DNA of 64,000 nt from positions 6,458,522 to 6,522,521 of the forward strand of contig OY482853.1 of the NCBI GenBank assembly GCA_960531495.1, given 5' to 3'. The notes under the pieces are model-generated. The model was not told where the DNA came from, did not search any database, and saw only the letters and a list, made by a program, of their open reading frames with translations. This document shows, one piece after another, positions 26,364 to 58,559 of this stretch (position 1 is the stretch's first letter; each line of letters begins with the position of its first letter). Made by a program: the position numbers and the translations under genes. Origin of the DNA: Zeus faber. Lineage: Eukaryota; Chordata; Actinopteri; Zeiformes; Zeidae.

Positions 26364-27710
26364 TGGGCTGCCGCTCACGGAGCGTACCGGAGGCGGTGCG
26401 CTCGGTTCCCCGTCCAGGACTCAGGTGGGATTCATCTTGTGTTCTCTCTGCCCCAAAATGATGCTCCGTCCCTGCAAACGATGGTCCGAATTCAGATTTC
26501 GACAGCAAGTGCCTCGTTCGTGTTTTAAGTGCCTCGTCTCCAGGTGGACACCACCCCACGCCGGATCACCTTCACTCCCTGGCTCGACAGAATCGCCAAA
26601 TTTTAAAAGAATCAGAAGAAGGGTCGGCCGACGTAGGTTTTGGAACTACGTGAATGTGTGGAACGCCTCCCACAGCCCGATGTGCATTTATTTTACGCTT
26701 TCTTTGGGGGGGTTGCTGCGGTTATCTCGATCAAGATTCCTTTTTGTCTCTTTTTAAGTCAAAACTGAAAAACAGCCACTGAACGACAACATTATTTAAA
26801 TGTGTGGATGAGCGGTCTGAATACTTACTACGCGGACACATCCTCGAAATATAGGATGACGTTAACATTTCACATTCAGGCGCTCGTCACATTTTTTTTT
26901 TCCTCTCCCGCACGCATTACAAAAGAGGATTCTTATTTTTCTCCCAAAAATGGGGTTTGTGTGGGATGCGGACGGTGCGGCGGCGCTCGACAGTGACCTC
27001 GCAGCCCGCGGCGCTTCGCCTCCCCCACCACCCCGACGCGTCAGAACCCCCGCGAGGCGGATCGCTTGCCGCCAAGTAACTCTGCCACATCTCCTCACCG
27101 CTGTTCAACTGGTAAAACGAGCCGCCAACACACTACCAAGTGTGAGGTTTACTGTGCCATGACGGAGGCTAAGTGCCTTCTCTAGCACTTTATATTGTGT
27201 AAGTTGGGAGTTGAGTGATATTAATTTGTGGGTTTGTTTTTTTTATTTTTTTTTACGACGAACCACATTACCCTCAGACGGTTTCATATAAAGCTCATTC
27301 AGGAATGTAACCTTTTTTGGGGGGTGCTGCTCAGGAAGGAACTATTAAGAAAACGTTTTTTTGTTGTTTTTTTTTTAGTTCCAGTGCATGTTCTCAGATG
27401 TGCTTCAGTCACTTTGACTCCATCTCTAAAATAATCATTATAAAACGTGGCACCATCTCTGTTTACAGTGTTTGTTGCGTGTTTGCGGCTTCGTTGAAGC
27501 TATTCATTAGTGATGCACTGTGGAGTGTTTTTTTTTTATGTTTTTGAATGCAGGTCTTCGGAAAGAAACCGCTCAATCCAGTGATCGTGTGCATTAAACT
27601 TCGGTACAAACAAAGAATCAGCTGTTTGTAACGTCTGTGGTGTGAGAATATTTCTACTGTTTGTATTGTACTGCACTGTTTGCATAAACAAGAACAACGT
27701 TGGAAAACGT

Positions 27711-27716
27711 AATAAA
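27711..27716 (+). terminator. panx1: Likely panx1 poly(A) signal
   Basis: AATAAA about 1.35 kb after the panx1 stop, followed within 30 bases by a GT-rich stretch (GTGGTGTCT). A second AATAAA lies at about 27790. Confidence 0.5.
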
Positions 27717-28339
27717 TGTTTGAGCGTTTTAAGAGCATTGTGGTGTCTCATTTTACTTTGTTACTTTGGGTTGTTTTTTGATTTTGGAAAATAAATGTGA
27801 TATAAACATATACTTCACCGCTCCCTGCCAGCGCAGATGTCCTTCAGCAGCGTGACCAGCGTTTTATTCTCTGAATGTGTTTTTGTTTAACGGCAAGAAA
27901 AAAAATGTGGAGGAATAACATTGGCGTGGAAGCTGAAAGGAGCAATAAGAAAGGAAACATTTCCATCTCCCTTGCAGGTTATTTCTCTCTTTATTCTGCT
28001 CCCAGGGTAAGAACGCTGAGAACTTAGATCGTCCTTTTCCGCTTCATTTGTCGTTATCGCTAAAAAAGTTTTCAGTGGTGCGACATCTTGGAAGGTGTGG
28101 CCCAGTCCAAGCATGTTCACCATAGAACCAACAGCTGTATGCAAACGATGGTACGAACCCTATTTAACATTTAATTCCTGCCTCCTGCCCGCTCCGCTCT
28201 GTGTTTGGCCCAGTGAGCTACAACTTAATATTGAGTGCAGATAACTTAGAGAAACTTTTAAGAGTTTATTTTAAACACATTGCAAATAGATTTGAATTAT
28301 CATAATTAATACCCGGATCTCTTTTACTGTTATAAAGGA

Positions 28340-28680
28340 CTGGTTTGTAAGATTAAGTGTCATCTAGTAGAACAGACTTCACAGAAATGGAATGGAATAT
28401 AATATTAACAAGTATGTCTTTTATCTTTATATGATCCCATGAAAATAAGAATCGTGTTTTGGTTACATTGGAATGAGCCGTTTATACCTACACAGGGAGT
28501 GGGTCCTCTTCCACAGGGGCCGCCATGTTGCGCTGCCATGTTTCTACAGTAGCCCACAAAGGACACACCGAACACTGGCCTTAGAGGGGGGCCGCCACCG
28601 TAGGTTCACCTCCACGCTTGGGAGGGGACGGGTGTTCCATTGGATGCAATCCTCAAACCTTACGCACTTTTAAAAATAAA
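28340..28680 (+). mobile_element. MITE, copy 2 of the same family
   Basis: Shares CCCATGAAAATAAGAATCGT, ATGAGCCGTTTATA, CGCCATGTTGCGC and TTTCTACAGTAGCCCA with copy 1, in the same order and orientation. The outer ends are more decayed. Lies downstream of panx1. Confidence 0.75.
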
Positions 28681-29141
28681 TGTTTGCCCGCGATAAAAGG
28701 AAAACAAACGCACTTCAATGTGTACACATGTGTGACGCCTCATATAAATAGGACGGGTTTGGAGGGAGCGGAAATCGATTTATTTATCATATATTAAGAG
28801 GTATTTAATATATGACAAGCAAAATGTAGTAGGAGACCTTCTGGGGAAAATTGTAAATAAACTTGAAAATGTGAAGTTTGGTTGAGTGTCCACCAGATGA
28901 AGCCAAAGCCGCGTTCGTAACTCGCTGCACGGATGCAGCCGGGAAAAGCGGGCGGCACAAAGTTGAAATATTATGCATCTAAAATATACTTCAGTTAATG
29001 AATGAAGCACCAGAAGTTTTTCACCTTCTTTCCACGTGTTCAGGGGTGCACCGGTCCTGCGGCTTCTAGAATACCAGGCGGATGCGTGGAGTGGACGGAG
29101 CGAGCCCCTGTTCCATCTCCCTGCTCCAAAAACATTTAAAA

Positions 29142-29668
29142 CTATGTCCCTCTGATGCACTCATTCTTAATCCTGTCCATCCTTGTCGCTCCCACTGACA
29201 ATCTCAACATCCTCAACTCCGCCACCTCCAGTTCAGCCGCCTGCCTTTTAGTCAGGGCCACCGCCCCTGAACCATGCAACATGGCCGCTCTCACTACCGT
29301 CCTGTACACCTTCCCCTTCACTCTTGCTGGAACCCTTCTGTCACAGATCACCCCGGACACTCTCCTCCACCCACTCCACCCTGCCTGTACTCTCTTCTTC
29401 ACCTCTCTCCCGCACTGTCCGCTGCTTTGGATGGTCGACCCCAAGTACTTGAACACATCCGCCATCTCCACCTCCACTCCTTGCATTCTCAGCCTTTCGC
29501 CGCCCTCCCTCCCATTCAGGCACATGTATTCTGTCTTACTCCTGCTGACTTTCATTCCTCTTCTCTCTAACTCATGCCTCCACCTCTCCAGGCTCTCCTC
29601 GACCTGCTCCCTGCTCTCGCTACAGATCACAATGTCATCCCCGAACATCATAGTCCACGGAGACTTCT
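29142..29668 (-). mobile_element. RTE-type LINE fragment, 3' half of reverse transcriptase
   Basis: A 170-codon open stretch reads MMFGDDIVICSESREQVEE (the FADD-type RT box, here FGDD), KVSRSKTEYMCLN, FKYLGSTIQSSGQCG, EVKKRVQAGW and RVPARVKGKVYRTVVR, as in the RT/thumb region of fish RTE LINEs. 5' truncated and ending at the conserved IKNECIRGT. No endonuclease seen. The frame is open over its full length, suggesting moderate age. Confidence 0.85.
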
Positions 29669-30172
29669 ACTGATTTCATCTGTTACGCCGAACAAATACA
29701 AAACTAAATAATCCGGCAGTGGCTCTATATGGTGGACAGCTTGCCTCCTACACCTCCAGGGGTGACGTTTCCGTTGTCGTTACGCCCAGACCATAATGTG
29801 TCCCTGTTCCCCGTCCATCGTCCTTCCGCTTTTTCCTCAACAACGGACCCGCAGCCGCTTTTCTACTGAGGGTTCTACGGTTCTCAGGTTTCAACACTGG
29901 GGAGCAGATATGTGCGGTTTACGTCCTGTGTGCTGTGGGCCCGTCTCCTCTACACCCCAAACAATGGTGGCCTCCTCAATGTGCGACCTCTCAGTAATAA
30001 CTCTTTTATCATTAATGATTTAATTGTTTTCGATCATTTTGACTTTTTTTTAAATGATTACTGAGACTCGGCTGCCACCAGGGGCAGACCGTTCCCCTGA
30101 CTTTACATATTCTCACATTCCCAGGTCCGCTGCAAGAAGGGGAGGTTGAGCTGTATTTTTTTAATAACATTT

Positions 30173-30196
30173 TCGCCTATTTTTAAAAATAGGCGA
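30173..30196. repeat. Perfect 24-base palindrome
   Basis: TCGCCTATTTTT followed directly by its reverse complement, upstream of the trpv1-like gene. Confidence 0.9.
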
Positions 30197-31075
30197 TTGA
30201 CGCCTTTTCCATTGCCAGGAGAAATGCCTTCATTTTCATGTTTGACTTAGAGGCGTCCCCATAGTGAGACACAAAACAAATGTTATGAGAGAGGAACCTG
30301 TTAAAGAGCGCTGCAGGGAGGGGGTATTGTTGTCGGTCAACCTGGGAAGTCCGGCATCGCTCTGGTTCCCTCAACAGGAGCCAATGGGATTTTTCCATCG
30401 GATTCTGGATTATTGCGATAATATTGTAGAGTTTATGTTACTTACATGTTTGGTTCAGCAAAATAATCCTCACAAATGAACATAACTTTTATCATTTTTG
30501 AAGCGTAAATGCAATTGACAGAAGGAAAAATCTAACGTTAGGTTTTAAAGGAACTACAACACGGTGGCATGACTTCCACGTCAGCACCACCAGGCTTCTA
30601 ACTTGGAATTTGATATTGCGCACTGACCTCCTCTACAAAACCGGTGGAGTTTAGTTGGAATAGTTTGCAAGAGCGTGAGTGATAAACACAACTAGAGGCT
30701 GTGAAGGCGGACTAATGAGTTGATGACTTTTTGTGTTGACTTTGACTTTCTGCGTGATGACGTATAATGTGCAGCAGCCGCCTTTTTTAAGACACGTAAA
30801 AGCTTCAAAATTCATGGGGTGGATTCCTCCAGCTCTCTAGTCGACAAAGGCTCTGCCTCAGGGAGAGGGCGTGGCATTGCCACGGCAACATGAACCACGT
30901 CACGACACACCTTCACCTCTACCTGCACAGACAACAAGTCTCACCCTCACCACAGGAGAGTGTGTATTTGTGTGTGTTTGTGTGTGTGGGTGGGTGTTCG
31001 CGCGCCATTAATATCCAATGTACGGGGGCAGTTTTAGTTTCAATCTGTAATTTACCTCTGACCTCCGGGGGGACG

Positions 31076-48218
<17,143 letters not shown>

Positions 48219-48226
48219 CCCCGCTC

Positions 48227-48227
48227 A

Positions 48228-48263
<36 letters not shown>

Positions 48264-48266
48264 GTC

Positions 48267-48349
<83 letters not shown>
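48227..48349. repeat. (CT)n microsatellite just after the trpv1-like stop
   Basis: CT dinucleotide run with a few GTCT and ATCT interruptions, starting about 9 bases past the stop codon, so in the 3' UTR. Confidence 0.95.
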
Positions 48350-48351
<2 letters not shown>

Positions 48352-49257
48352 CCGCCCGTCCTCCCTCCCGCTCCCCCCGGGACCCGGGGAGAAGGGGTCT
48401 TCGTTCCCCCCTTTTCCTTTGGGCAGCGGCTGTGGAGCTATTTATTTTTATTTTTTTTTGGAAGGGGGAACGCCGATCGTCGAGACACGCGTCGATGCTC
48501 GCCGTGAAGCTGGCGGAATGAAGTCGCTCCGATTCTTCTATTTATTTATCATGCACGCCGTCTTTTCCAGCCAGAGAATGATCAAACCCCACCTCTTAGC
48601 GCTTTTCCGGAATCTGTGTTTGTGTTCTCCTCTTCTCTTCCGCGGCCTCGGCACTTGCCATTTGTTCTGAGTTTTCAGGGCGTGCGGCGGTGACGGCGAG
48701 GTCTCACTGCACGACACTCTACCTCTGTGAGGGAAACCGTGAGAGAATCTATGGTTTTGATCAATATCCTGACGATAATCAACGCGATCGAACACGTTGT
48801 TTTATAGATCTAATTTTCGACATTAGGACAGAAACTGTCGGCCTGGTTTTCTTTCATAAACACGTTGCTTTCATTGATTATGTTTCAACATGGAAAAAAA
48901 CCCCCAAAAAACTCAAGACTTCTGACCGTGTTAAATTAAGTCTCTTGTGGTCCTAAATCTCGAAGGTCCTTAAACGCACCGGCTTCTAAAAATGTACCTT
49001 TTAATGTCAACGGTTGTCAGGTTTTTGTTGAATCGTTAGATCTATCTTGAATAGGTTGGTATGGTCTTTGAACTTTCAATGTTCCATTTATTAATTTACT
49101 TAGAAATTAAATGAAGTGAGAGTTCAATACTTTTGGAGGTGTACAACATCAAACTGCATCTTTTTATTGTGAGGCGGAACCTTTTGGAAAAGTGATTTTT
49201 TTTATCCATGGAATCTGTGTTTTCATTTAATTTGGCCCTATTTAGATAGGACAGTAA

Positions 49258-49272
49258 AATAAAAATAATAAA
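49258..49272 (+). terminator. trpv1: Likely trpv1-like poly(A) signals
   Basis: Two AATAAA motifs (49258-49263 and 49267-49272) about 1.04 kb after the stop, followed by a GTGTT/GTGGGTGTG stretch. Confidence 0.5.
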
Positions 49273-49279
49273 GGTGTTC

Positions 49280-50190
49280 AACGTAGTGGGTGTGACTATT
49301 ATTTGGTATCGAGTATTAAGACTAAAAATACATTTTCAGCCACAAAGGCTCCTGATGTTATTTTGGTATAATGTTTATTTTCATTCCATTCTTGTACCTT
49401 TCTTTAGGCACAATATTTATACCTTGAGGAAAGTGGTAAAACAGTGCTCGCTGTTTTGTTTTGTCAGCTGGGAACGATCAGTTCGTGCATTTCTATCTTC
49501 CCGAACCAAAAGGCCTCAAACCGTGTGCTCTATAATGCATTGATATTTGGAATCCCAAGATGACATTTAGCCTTATGTTACCTGCGCTGATCAATGAAAA
49601 CTGAAAGACTCCTGTTCCCTCCAGTGGTCATCATTCACATTGTGATAAAGAAAAAAAAAAAAGGTTATTCAGATTATGTAACATATACTTTTTTTTATAA
49701 ACCTCCAACCTGACAAAAGAAGACATGGGACAACCCGGCTTTGCATTTGCAAATTTTATTTTGGCTAGGGGATGTTTGTGCAAGACATTTTGTTCCTGAA
49801 GGATAGGAAAAAACTTGAATATCACATTTCTACAAAGTTGATAAAGAGAGCTCCCTTCCACCGCGTCGAAGACATGTCGGATCAAACATTCTGTGGAGTA
49901 TAGTGGATCTAGAGAGCTGTCGTGTGCACTCACCCCAGTCAATATTGCCATCTGAGTCATCAAGGAGAAACGGGTGTGATCTTCCTCTGCGTTGTACGTA
50001 GTGCATTATATGGATCAACAATCCATACAGCGCATATCATCTAAAGAAAATATTTCAAGTCAAAATTTGATTCAACTGAAATGCCATGTTTTTTGTGTGA
50101 GACACTTGAAATAAAAACAGTGCAAGCTTCAGATACAGTTTTGGGGAGATCCAAACGGGGTCTGTTGAGGAGACAAAACAACTCTCTAGA
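49280..50190. other. Interval between converging trpv1-like and fam222b transcripts
   Basis: AT-rich sequence with no recognised gene or repeat. A minus-strand open stretch at 49631-49963 has no family match that I recognise. Confidence 0.5.
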
Positions 50191-50242
50191 TCTCCTTTTT
50201 TTTTTTTTTTTTTTTTTTTAATTCTAGTCGCATCTTCACAAG

Positions 50243-53472
<3,230 letters not shown>

Positions 53473-54903
53473 CTAATGGTAGCCTGCGTGATGAGCGTGG
53501 ACCCCTCTCCCGTTGCTCGGCTCTTGGACTTGGCCCATGGGAGGCCTGTGCATCTTCTCCATCAGGTCCAGGCCCGGCTCGTGGAAACCCGGCATCTGGA
53601 GGTCCCCGCCGAGGAACTCCATGTTCTGCATGAGCTTGGGTTGGCCAGCGGGGGCCCCTTTCCCAGGCCTGTACTTCACTCCCGGGATGCAGTCTGCGGA
53701 GGCCCCGGCCTGCCCTCCCTGGAAGGGTGCGGGGAGTTCCTGAGGGCCGGAGCCGTTGTGACCGGACGTGGTCGGGATGCCAGCCCAGGGCGGCTGCATG
53801 TAGTGGCCGTTTGTGTATGGCATGGAGGCTGTTGGGCCGTTGGCGGACGATGAAGACTGTGTTTTTTCCGGTGGGTGTTTAAGAGGGAAGGACACGGTAG
53901 CACTGGGAAGCTTCTGGGGGTAGCTGAGATTTCGGGAGGGGAAGCCAGGCCCAGAGGGGGGCTCCCTCCTCGGAGTTTTGCAAGGATGGGCTCCCTCGTG
54001 GGGCTGCTGCATGTGGGCCAGTTGGTGCTGCGCCCAAGAACGCTGCTGTTGCTGCAGCTGCTGCAACTGTTGTTGTTGTTGTTGTTGCTGCTGCTGCTGT
54101 TGAAACTGCTGTTGATGATGTTGCTTCTGTTGCTGTAACTGGTGCTGAAGCTGCTGCAGTTGTAGCTTTTCTTTGTCTGTGTGGAAGGCCGGCATACTGT
54201 TCAAAGCAGCCATGTTGGGCTGTGGGTGGTGGGCGGCAGCGGGGGGAGCCTGAGCCGGCAGTTTGTCTGGTGGCCCCACCATGAGGCAGGCAGACATGGT
54301 GCCCGGAACCAGGCTGTGAGTGGACACCCGGGAGCTGGCGTTGATGAGCAGGTTGCGGCTGATGGGGCTTGGGTTGGCGATTTGGCCCTCGCAAACGGAG
54401 GTCGCACCCAAGCCGGCCCGTGCTTGGCAGAATTGGTTGATCTGGTGCACAATGCTACTTAGGTCACATGGCCGGTTCTGGTGCAGGCTGGCCGCCATGG
54501 ACAGCGGAATAGTTGAGGTAGATACGGTGATGTTTGGTGGGGCATCTGCGTCCGGCGGCTTCCGGGGTCCATAGGCAATAGGCAGAGGCTGCTGCTGGAG
54601 GCCATTAGGGGCCACAGAAGGCCCCGCAGCCGCAGCCTGGTGTAGGGATTGTGACCCGGATAAGCCATGGGGATGCTGGAGGCTGGGAAGCTGGGATCCA
54701 TCAGACATGTGCCGCAGATCCTGAGACACTCCTGGCTGTTGCAGTAAAGCTTGGTGATGATGAGCTGTCTGACGCTGCAGTGTCTGCAGATGCTGTGATG
54801 GCCCGGCTGACGGACAAGGCTGGCTCTGCTGCTGCTGCTGCTGCAAAGTGTGGGCGTGCGGCAGGCTCTGCTGCCTCTGCATGCCTTGTGGATGAGCCAT
54901 GCT

Positions 54904-54997
<94 letters not shown>

Positions 54998-55846
54998 GAT
55001 GTCTGCAACTGAGACATGCTATGTTGTTGCTGAAGAGCTTGCGAACGAGCCATGTTCCTTTGCTGTAGTCCGTGCAGATGAGGCATAGTTTGGGTCTGCT
55101 GTAAAGTAATTGGGCGAGCCATGTTCTGTTGCTGCTGCAGTGCCTGTGGGTGAACCATGGCTTGCTTCTGGGCGGCCAGGGCCTGGGCCTGAGGCTGAGA
55201 CGTCCCCGGCATGTTTGAAGTAGGCCGAGAAAGGTTTAAAGTGCTTTGAGTGGCGTACGGTCCATTATGAGGGTTCATGGTGGCTTTATGGAGCAGCCGC
55301 GCTCGACTGCCGTCCGATTCTTTGATGATGCCTTTGGCGGGAACACGGAGGACGGCCAGGAGGCCCGCTCTGCCGCTGACCTGAGACGGGTAAGGGCTGA
55401 GGCGCTGGCTGGACGATGATGTGTCAAGGCCGTTTACTGTTCGGCGAATGTGCTTCCTCTGAGGTACTTTGACACTGTTGGGGAAGATTTGGATTGTCAA
55501 AGGGTTGTTAGCGACTTTCTTAGCATAGGCATCCAATTCTGCTGGAGTTGGGTAGTTGGCAGATCTCATCTTCTGTGTGGTTTCCCCTGGAAAAAAAAAT
55601 AATAATAATAAAATAAAAATAAAAAATAAATAAATATATATATATATATATATAAAATAAAAACAAAGATAATGAGGAATACAGAGCCAGCGGAAACAGA
55701 CCAATGAATAGTAATAATTTAAATGGAATGTACCACGAGGAAAACGGCGGAAGGAGGTACTTACATTTCTGAAGCCCAGTGTTCATCTGCGTACGGGAGA
55801 GAAGTCTGATGGTAGGGTCACCAGATGCCGGCAGACAGGCCAGCAT
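53473..55846 (-). CDS. fam222b: FAM222B homologue, complete, 2 coding exons
   Basis: Family of unknown molecular role. Coding exons 55846-55765 and 55586-53473; 2196 nt, 731 aa (human FAM222B 562). The start is supported by MLACLPASGD and LLSRTQMNTGLQK, matching human FAM222B. The splice joins TGLQK to WETTQKM with AG acceptor at 55588-55587. Then come YPTPAELDAYAKKVANNPL, IFPNSVKVPQRKH, RRTVNGLDTS, and later APPNITVSTSTIPLSMAA, DLSSIVHQINQFCQARAG and SVCEGQIANPSPISR, all FAM222B signatures. The extra length over human comes from Gln-rich inserts: a run of 31 Gln, a second Gln/Leu block around 54030-54170 and smaller runs. No domain of known catalytic function. The end HAGYH resembles the human HPGYR. 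Confidence 0.93.
54904..54996 (-). repeat. fam222b: Polyglutamine-coding CAG tract, 31 codons
   Basis: On the coding strand 30 consecutive CAG codons followed by one CAA, then AGC ATG. In frame, flanked by LQTS and SMAHP. Confidence 0.95.
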
Positions 55847-55892
55847 GTCACCATTCCACTAATACAGCATGAGATACTTTCACCTCACCACA
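55765..55892 (-). other. fam222b: fam222b exon 2 with 5' UTR part
   Basis: Acceptor TCTCCTCCAG ends at 55893; the exon carries 46 bases of 5' UTR before the ATG at 55846-55844 and ends at donor GTAAGTACC. Confidence 0.75.
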
Positions 55893-58149
55893 CTGGAGGA
55901 GAAACAGCGCAGGCATGAGTCAGCCGTTTATTAACCCTGATGTTGGTGTGAAAAGACTTGGCTATTGTCTCTTTAAATCTGGAGCCCCATGTGACCTTTT
56001 GCAAATGGCATCTTGTAATGAGCTGACATCGTGATTATGTAAAAGCCGGTTGCGTACGCTTTTGCAGATCAAAGAGCTAAGACTGCGGCCTAGAGAGATA
56101 GAGTTGTTTTTCTACACCAACACGGCATGCAGAGACAGTGTGATAGCCAACAAGCCTCTATGTGTCTCCAACATTCTCTCCAGCACATCAATTTAACATT
56201 TTTACAGCATTTTTATCGTATAAAAATAAGCTAAAATGAGTGATTAGCTTCAAATACTGCAGTAATACATGAAGTAACAAATACAAGTAACTACAAGTTA
56301 CTAACCCTAATTAAAGCAATTATAACTTGTCAACACTTCTCCCCCCAACCAATACCAATATTAAAACCATGTTTTCGATGGCCTTGAATGGCACAGACCT
56401 GATTTTCTCTGATCGTTGCAGAATTGAGATTTGAATGATACGATATCTGTACAGCAAGTCTCAATGCAGTCTTATGCCGCAACCAATTTTTCATTATAAA
56501 ATCCACAATAAATATCCTGTAACCATTGCAGCTTATCAAAAGCTACATTAAAAATGTTGTCCTTCGTTTCCACTTCTGCAAATGCAATCCAGTATATAAT
56601 GAAGAGAGCAAAGTAGGGCACCTTGCAAGGTTCACAGTAAGTCCAGTTGTAATGTGGTAATTTGTTTTATTAATTGGCTCCAAATGACACAAGGCATTTA
56701 AAACACAATCTCAGCGATCATAAACCAACTAACTGATGACTCTTTTAACAATACTGCCAGCTTCTTAACATTTGCCATGGTTTTCTAAAGACTAAACCAG
56801 CTGCTCCATTGGACTGCATGGACGCTTGCTGAAATTGTAATTCCTGAACTCAAATTGTCAAAAATCCAGGTCAGTGCCATTTTAGTTCAGCCAAAACAAT
56901 GTTTTCTTCAAGTATTAGTTGAAGAAAACCATCTACCTTTTAACTAGGATTGTCCCACAAATAAGGAGAACGAGAATTGTTTTTGGGTGTGTTGTACAAG
57001 AAGGGCAGGGCCTTCGATGCCGTATTAGATTTTCTTGAAAATGATTACCTTGCATAGCGCAATTCTCTATTGGGGTATGTGGAGGTTTTTGCTAACATCC
57101 AATAGAACAAACATCATCACATTACAGCACAGGAAGGATGACAAACAACGATCTGCGCAGCCATATTTTCACATTTCCCAATAGCCACACTGCCCCAAAA
57201 AAACAACTCTGATTATGCCAAACAGTCAAGCATCTTTAACACTAGTTATTGAGGAACTCTTGTAGATTAAGATAGACGGCCTCCCAAGACTACATAAATG
57301 GCGACCGAAAGGAAAAACTATTTTTGCAAAAGGGTTAAAAAAAGAACGATTGAATAATGGCAAAAACATAAAAAATAAAACATCAACATACAAAGCTTTT
57401 AATCACGAAAAAGCAGTTTGGCTCTCTGAAGGTGGCGCGTCATTATAAAACCGCATCCAACTCCCAGATACACAAACAACCCGTACAATGACTGAGCAGT
57501 ATATAGTAATACTGTGATAATAACATAATAATTTTGGCTCTTAATATTCTAACAATTTCTCAATTACGGTACAGAAATACTCCATCTATATTTATATCTA
57601 CAGCCAATACTAGCAGCATACAACCAACTGCCACAGCCATTACATTCATTCTGTATAGATCTCGTTTCTGAGGTTTTTTTTTCTTTCCATTTTTTATTTT
57701 TATTTTTATTTTTACTTTTAAGCTTCTTGCGCAAGTTGCCTATAGAATAAAAACACACCGAGCCTCGGTAACATGAATCCAATACTATGAACAAGGACTT
57801 GTCCGAATAAACACATTCTGGTAGCCGGGTTGTGGCTACGGTAAAGCTAGCCACTTTGTCTGCCAATCCAGACGGAACCCGATTAATCCGGCACCAACAA
57901 TACAAACCGGTTCGGGGGAGAAACGCCGGCTGCACCGACGGAAAACGTCGGCCACCAAACGGCGACGGGTTTGACGGCGGGACGCGTCGGAAGAGCCCGG
58001 AGCTCCGGGGACAGGGGACGGGCAGACAACTAGGAAGTGTTCGGCTCTTTGTGCTTCCTGGGACCAGGCCAGCTGGCTAACTAGCCTTAGCTTCACGTAT
58101 GCGGGAATAAACGGCCAAGCGCACCGCAGCCCCCGCGGCGCCTACTTAC
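55893..58149 (-). other. fam222b: fam222b intron 1, nothing further recognised
   Basis: AT-rich over 55900-57780, GC-rich over 57830-58149. Short open frames in the GC-rich part show no family resemblance. Confidence 0.5.
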
Positions 58150-58345
58150 TTTTCGGGGGATTTCCGTTGGTTTATCTCATTTTGCGGGGATGTGTTTGTC
58201 ATCGACGTGTTCGGCGGTGAAGGGACCATCCCCGACGCTCCCTCTGTGTTGCTGCTGTTGCTTCTGCTGCCGCTGCTGCTGCTTGGTACGGCAGCAGCGT
58301 CTACTGCGCAGGCGCGAGGGAGGTTGCGTTGAGGACCGCACAGCT
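58150..58345 (-). other. fam222b: Probable non-coding first exon and promoter of fam222b
   Basis: GC-rich stretch with a CAG-like (GCA/GCAACA) run, ending at a strong donor GTAAGTAGG at 58149-58141. The phase-free leader would splice to 55892. The 5' limit is not defined. The GC-rich zone continues through about 57880-58150 into intron 1. Confidence 0.55.
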
Positions 58346-58451
58346 CCGGGTTTAGGTGTCAGTGTTGATGCCTGTCCGATAAACACTTTATAGGCAACCC
58401 GAAGACACGCCTGGCCTTAAAATGTTTTTTTGTTTTTTTGAATTATATTAT

Positions 58452-58456
<5 letters not shown>

Positions 58457-58535
<79 letters not shown>
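58457..58535. repeat. (AT)n microsatellite
   Basis: About 39 AT units, followed at 58640-58770 by a compound AT/AC/ATAC repeat. Confidence 0.95.
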
Positions 58536-58541
<6 letters not shown>

Positions 58542-58559
58542 ATAAAATATCATGTACAA

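Larger units (their letters stand above)
27720..31075. other. panx1 to trpv1-like intergenic interval
   Basis: Holds MITE copy 2, the RTE fragment and a palindrome, listed separately. No supported gene. The last 200 bases contain the trpv1-like leader. Confidence 0.6.

Noticed and set aside
30890-31075. N-terminal extension of the trpv1-like protein
   Set aside because: The frame is open upstream, but the extension has no TRPV similarity and contains a GT-repeat; the ATG at 31076 has a better context and fits the family.
49631-50021. Two adjacent minus-strand open frames between trpv1-like and fam222b
   Set aside because: Considered as a transposase remnant, but no motif could be matched with confidence.
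53875-55088. Poly-Leu and poly-Ala open frames on the plus strand
   Set aside because: Antisense shadows of the fam222b polyglutamine coding region.
57832-58096. Open frames on both strands in GC-rich DNA
   Set aside because: No family resemblance, located in the fam222b promoter/intron 1, and GC-rich DNA has few stops.
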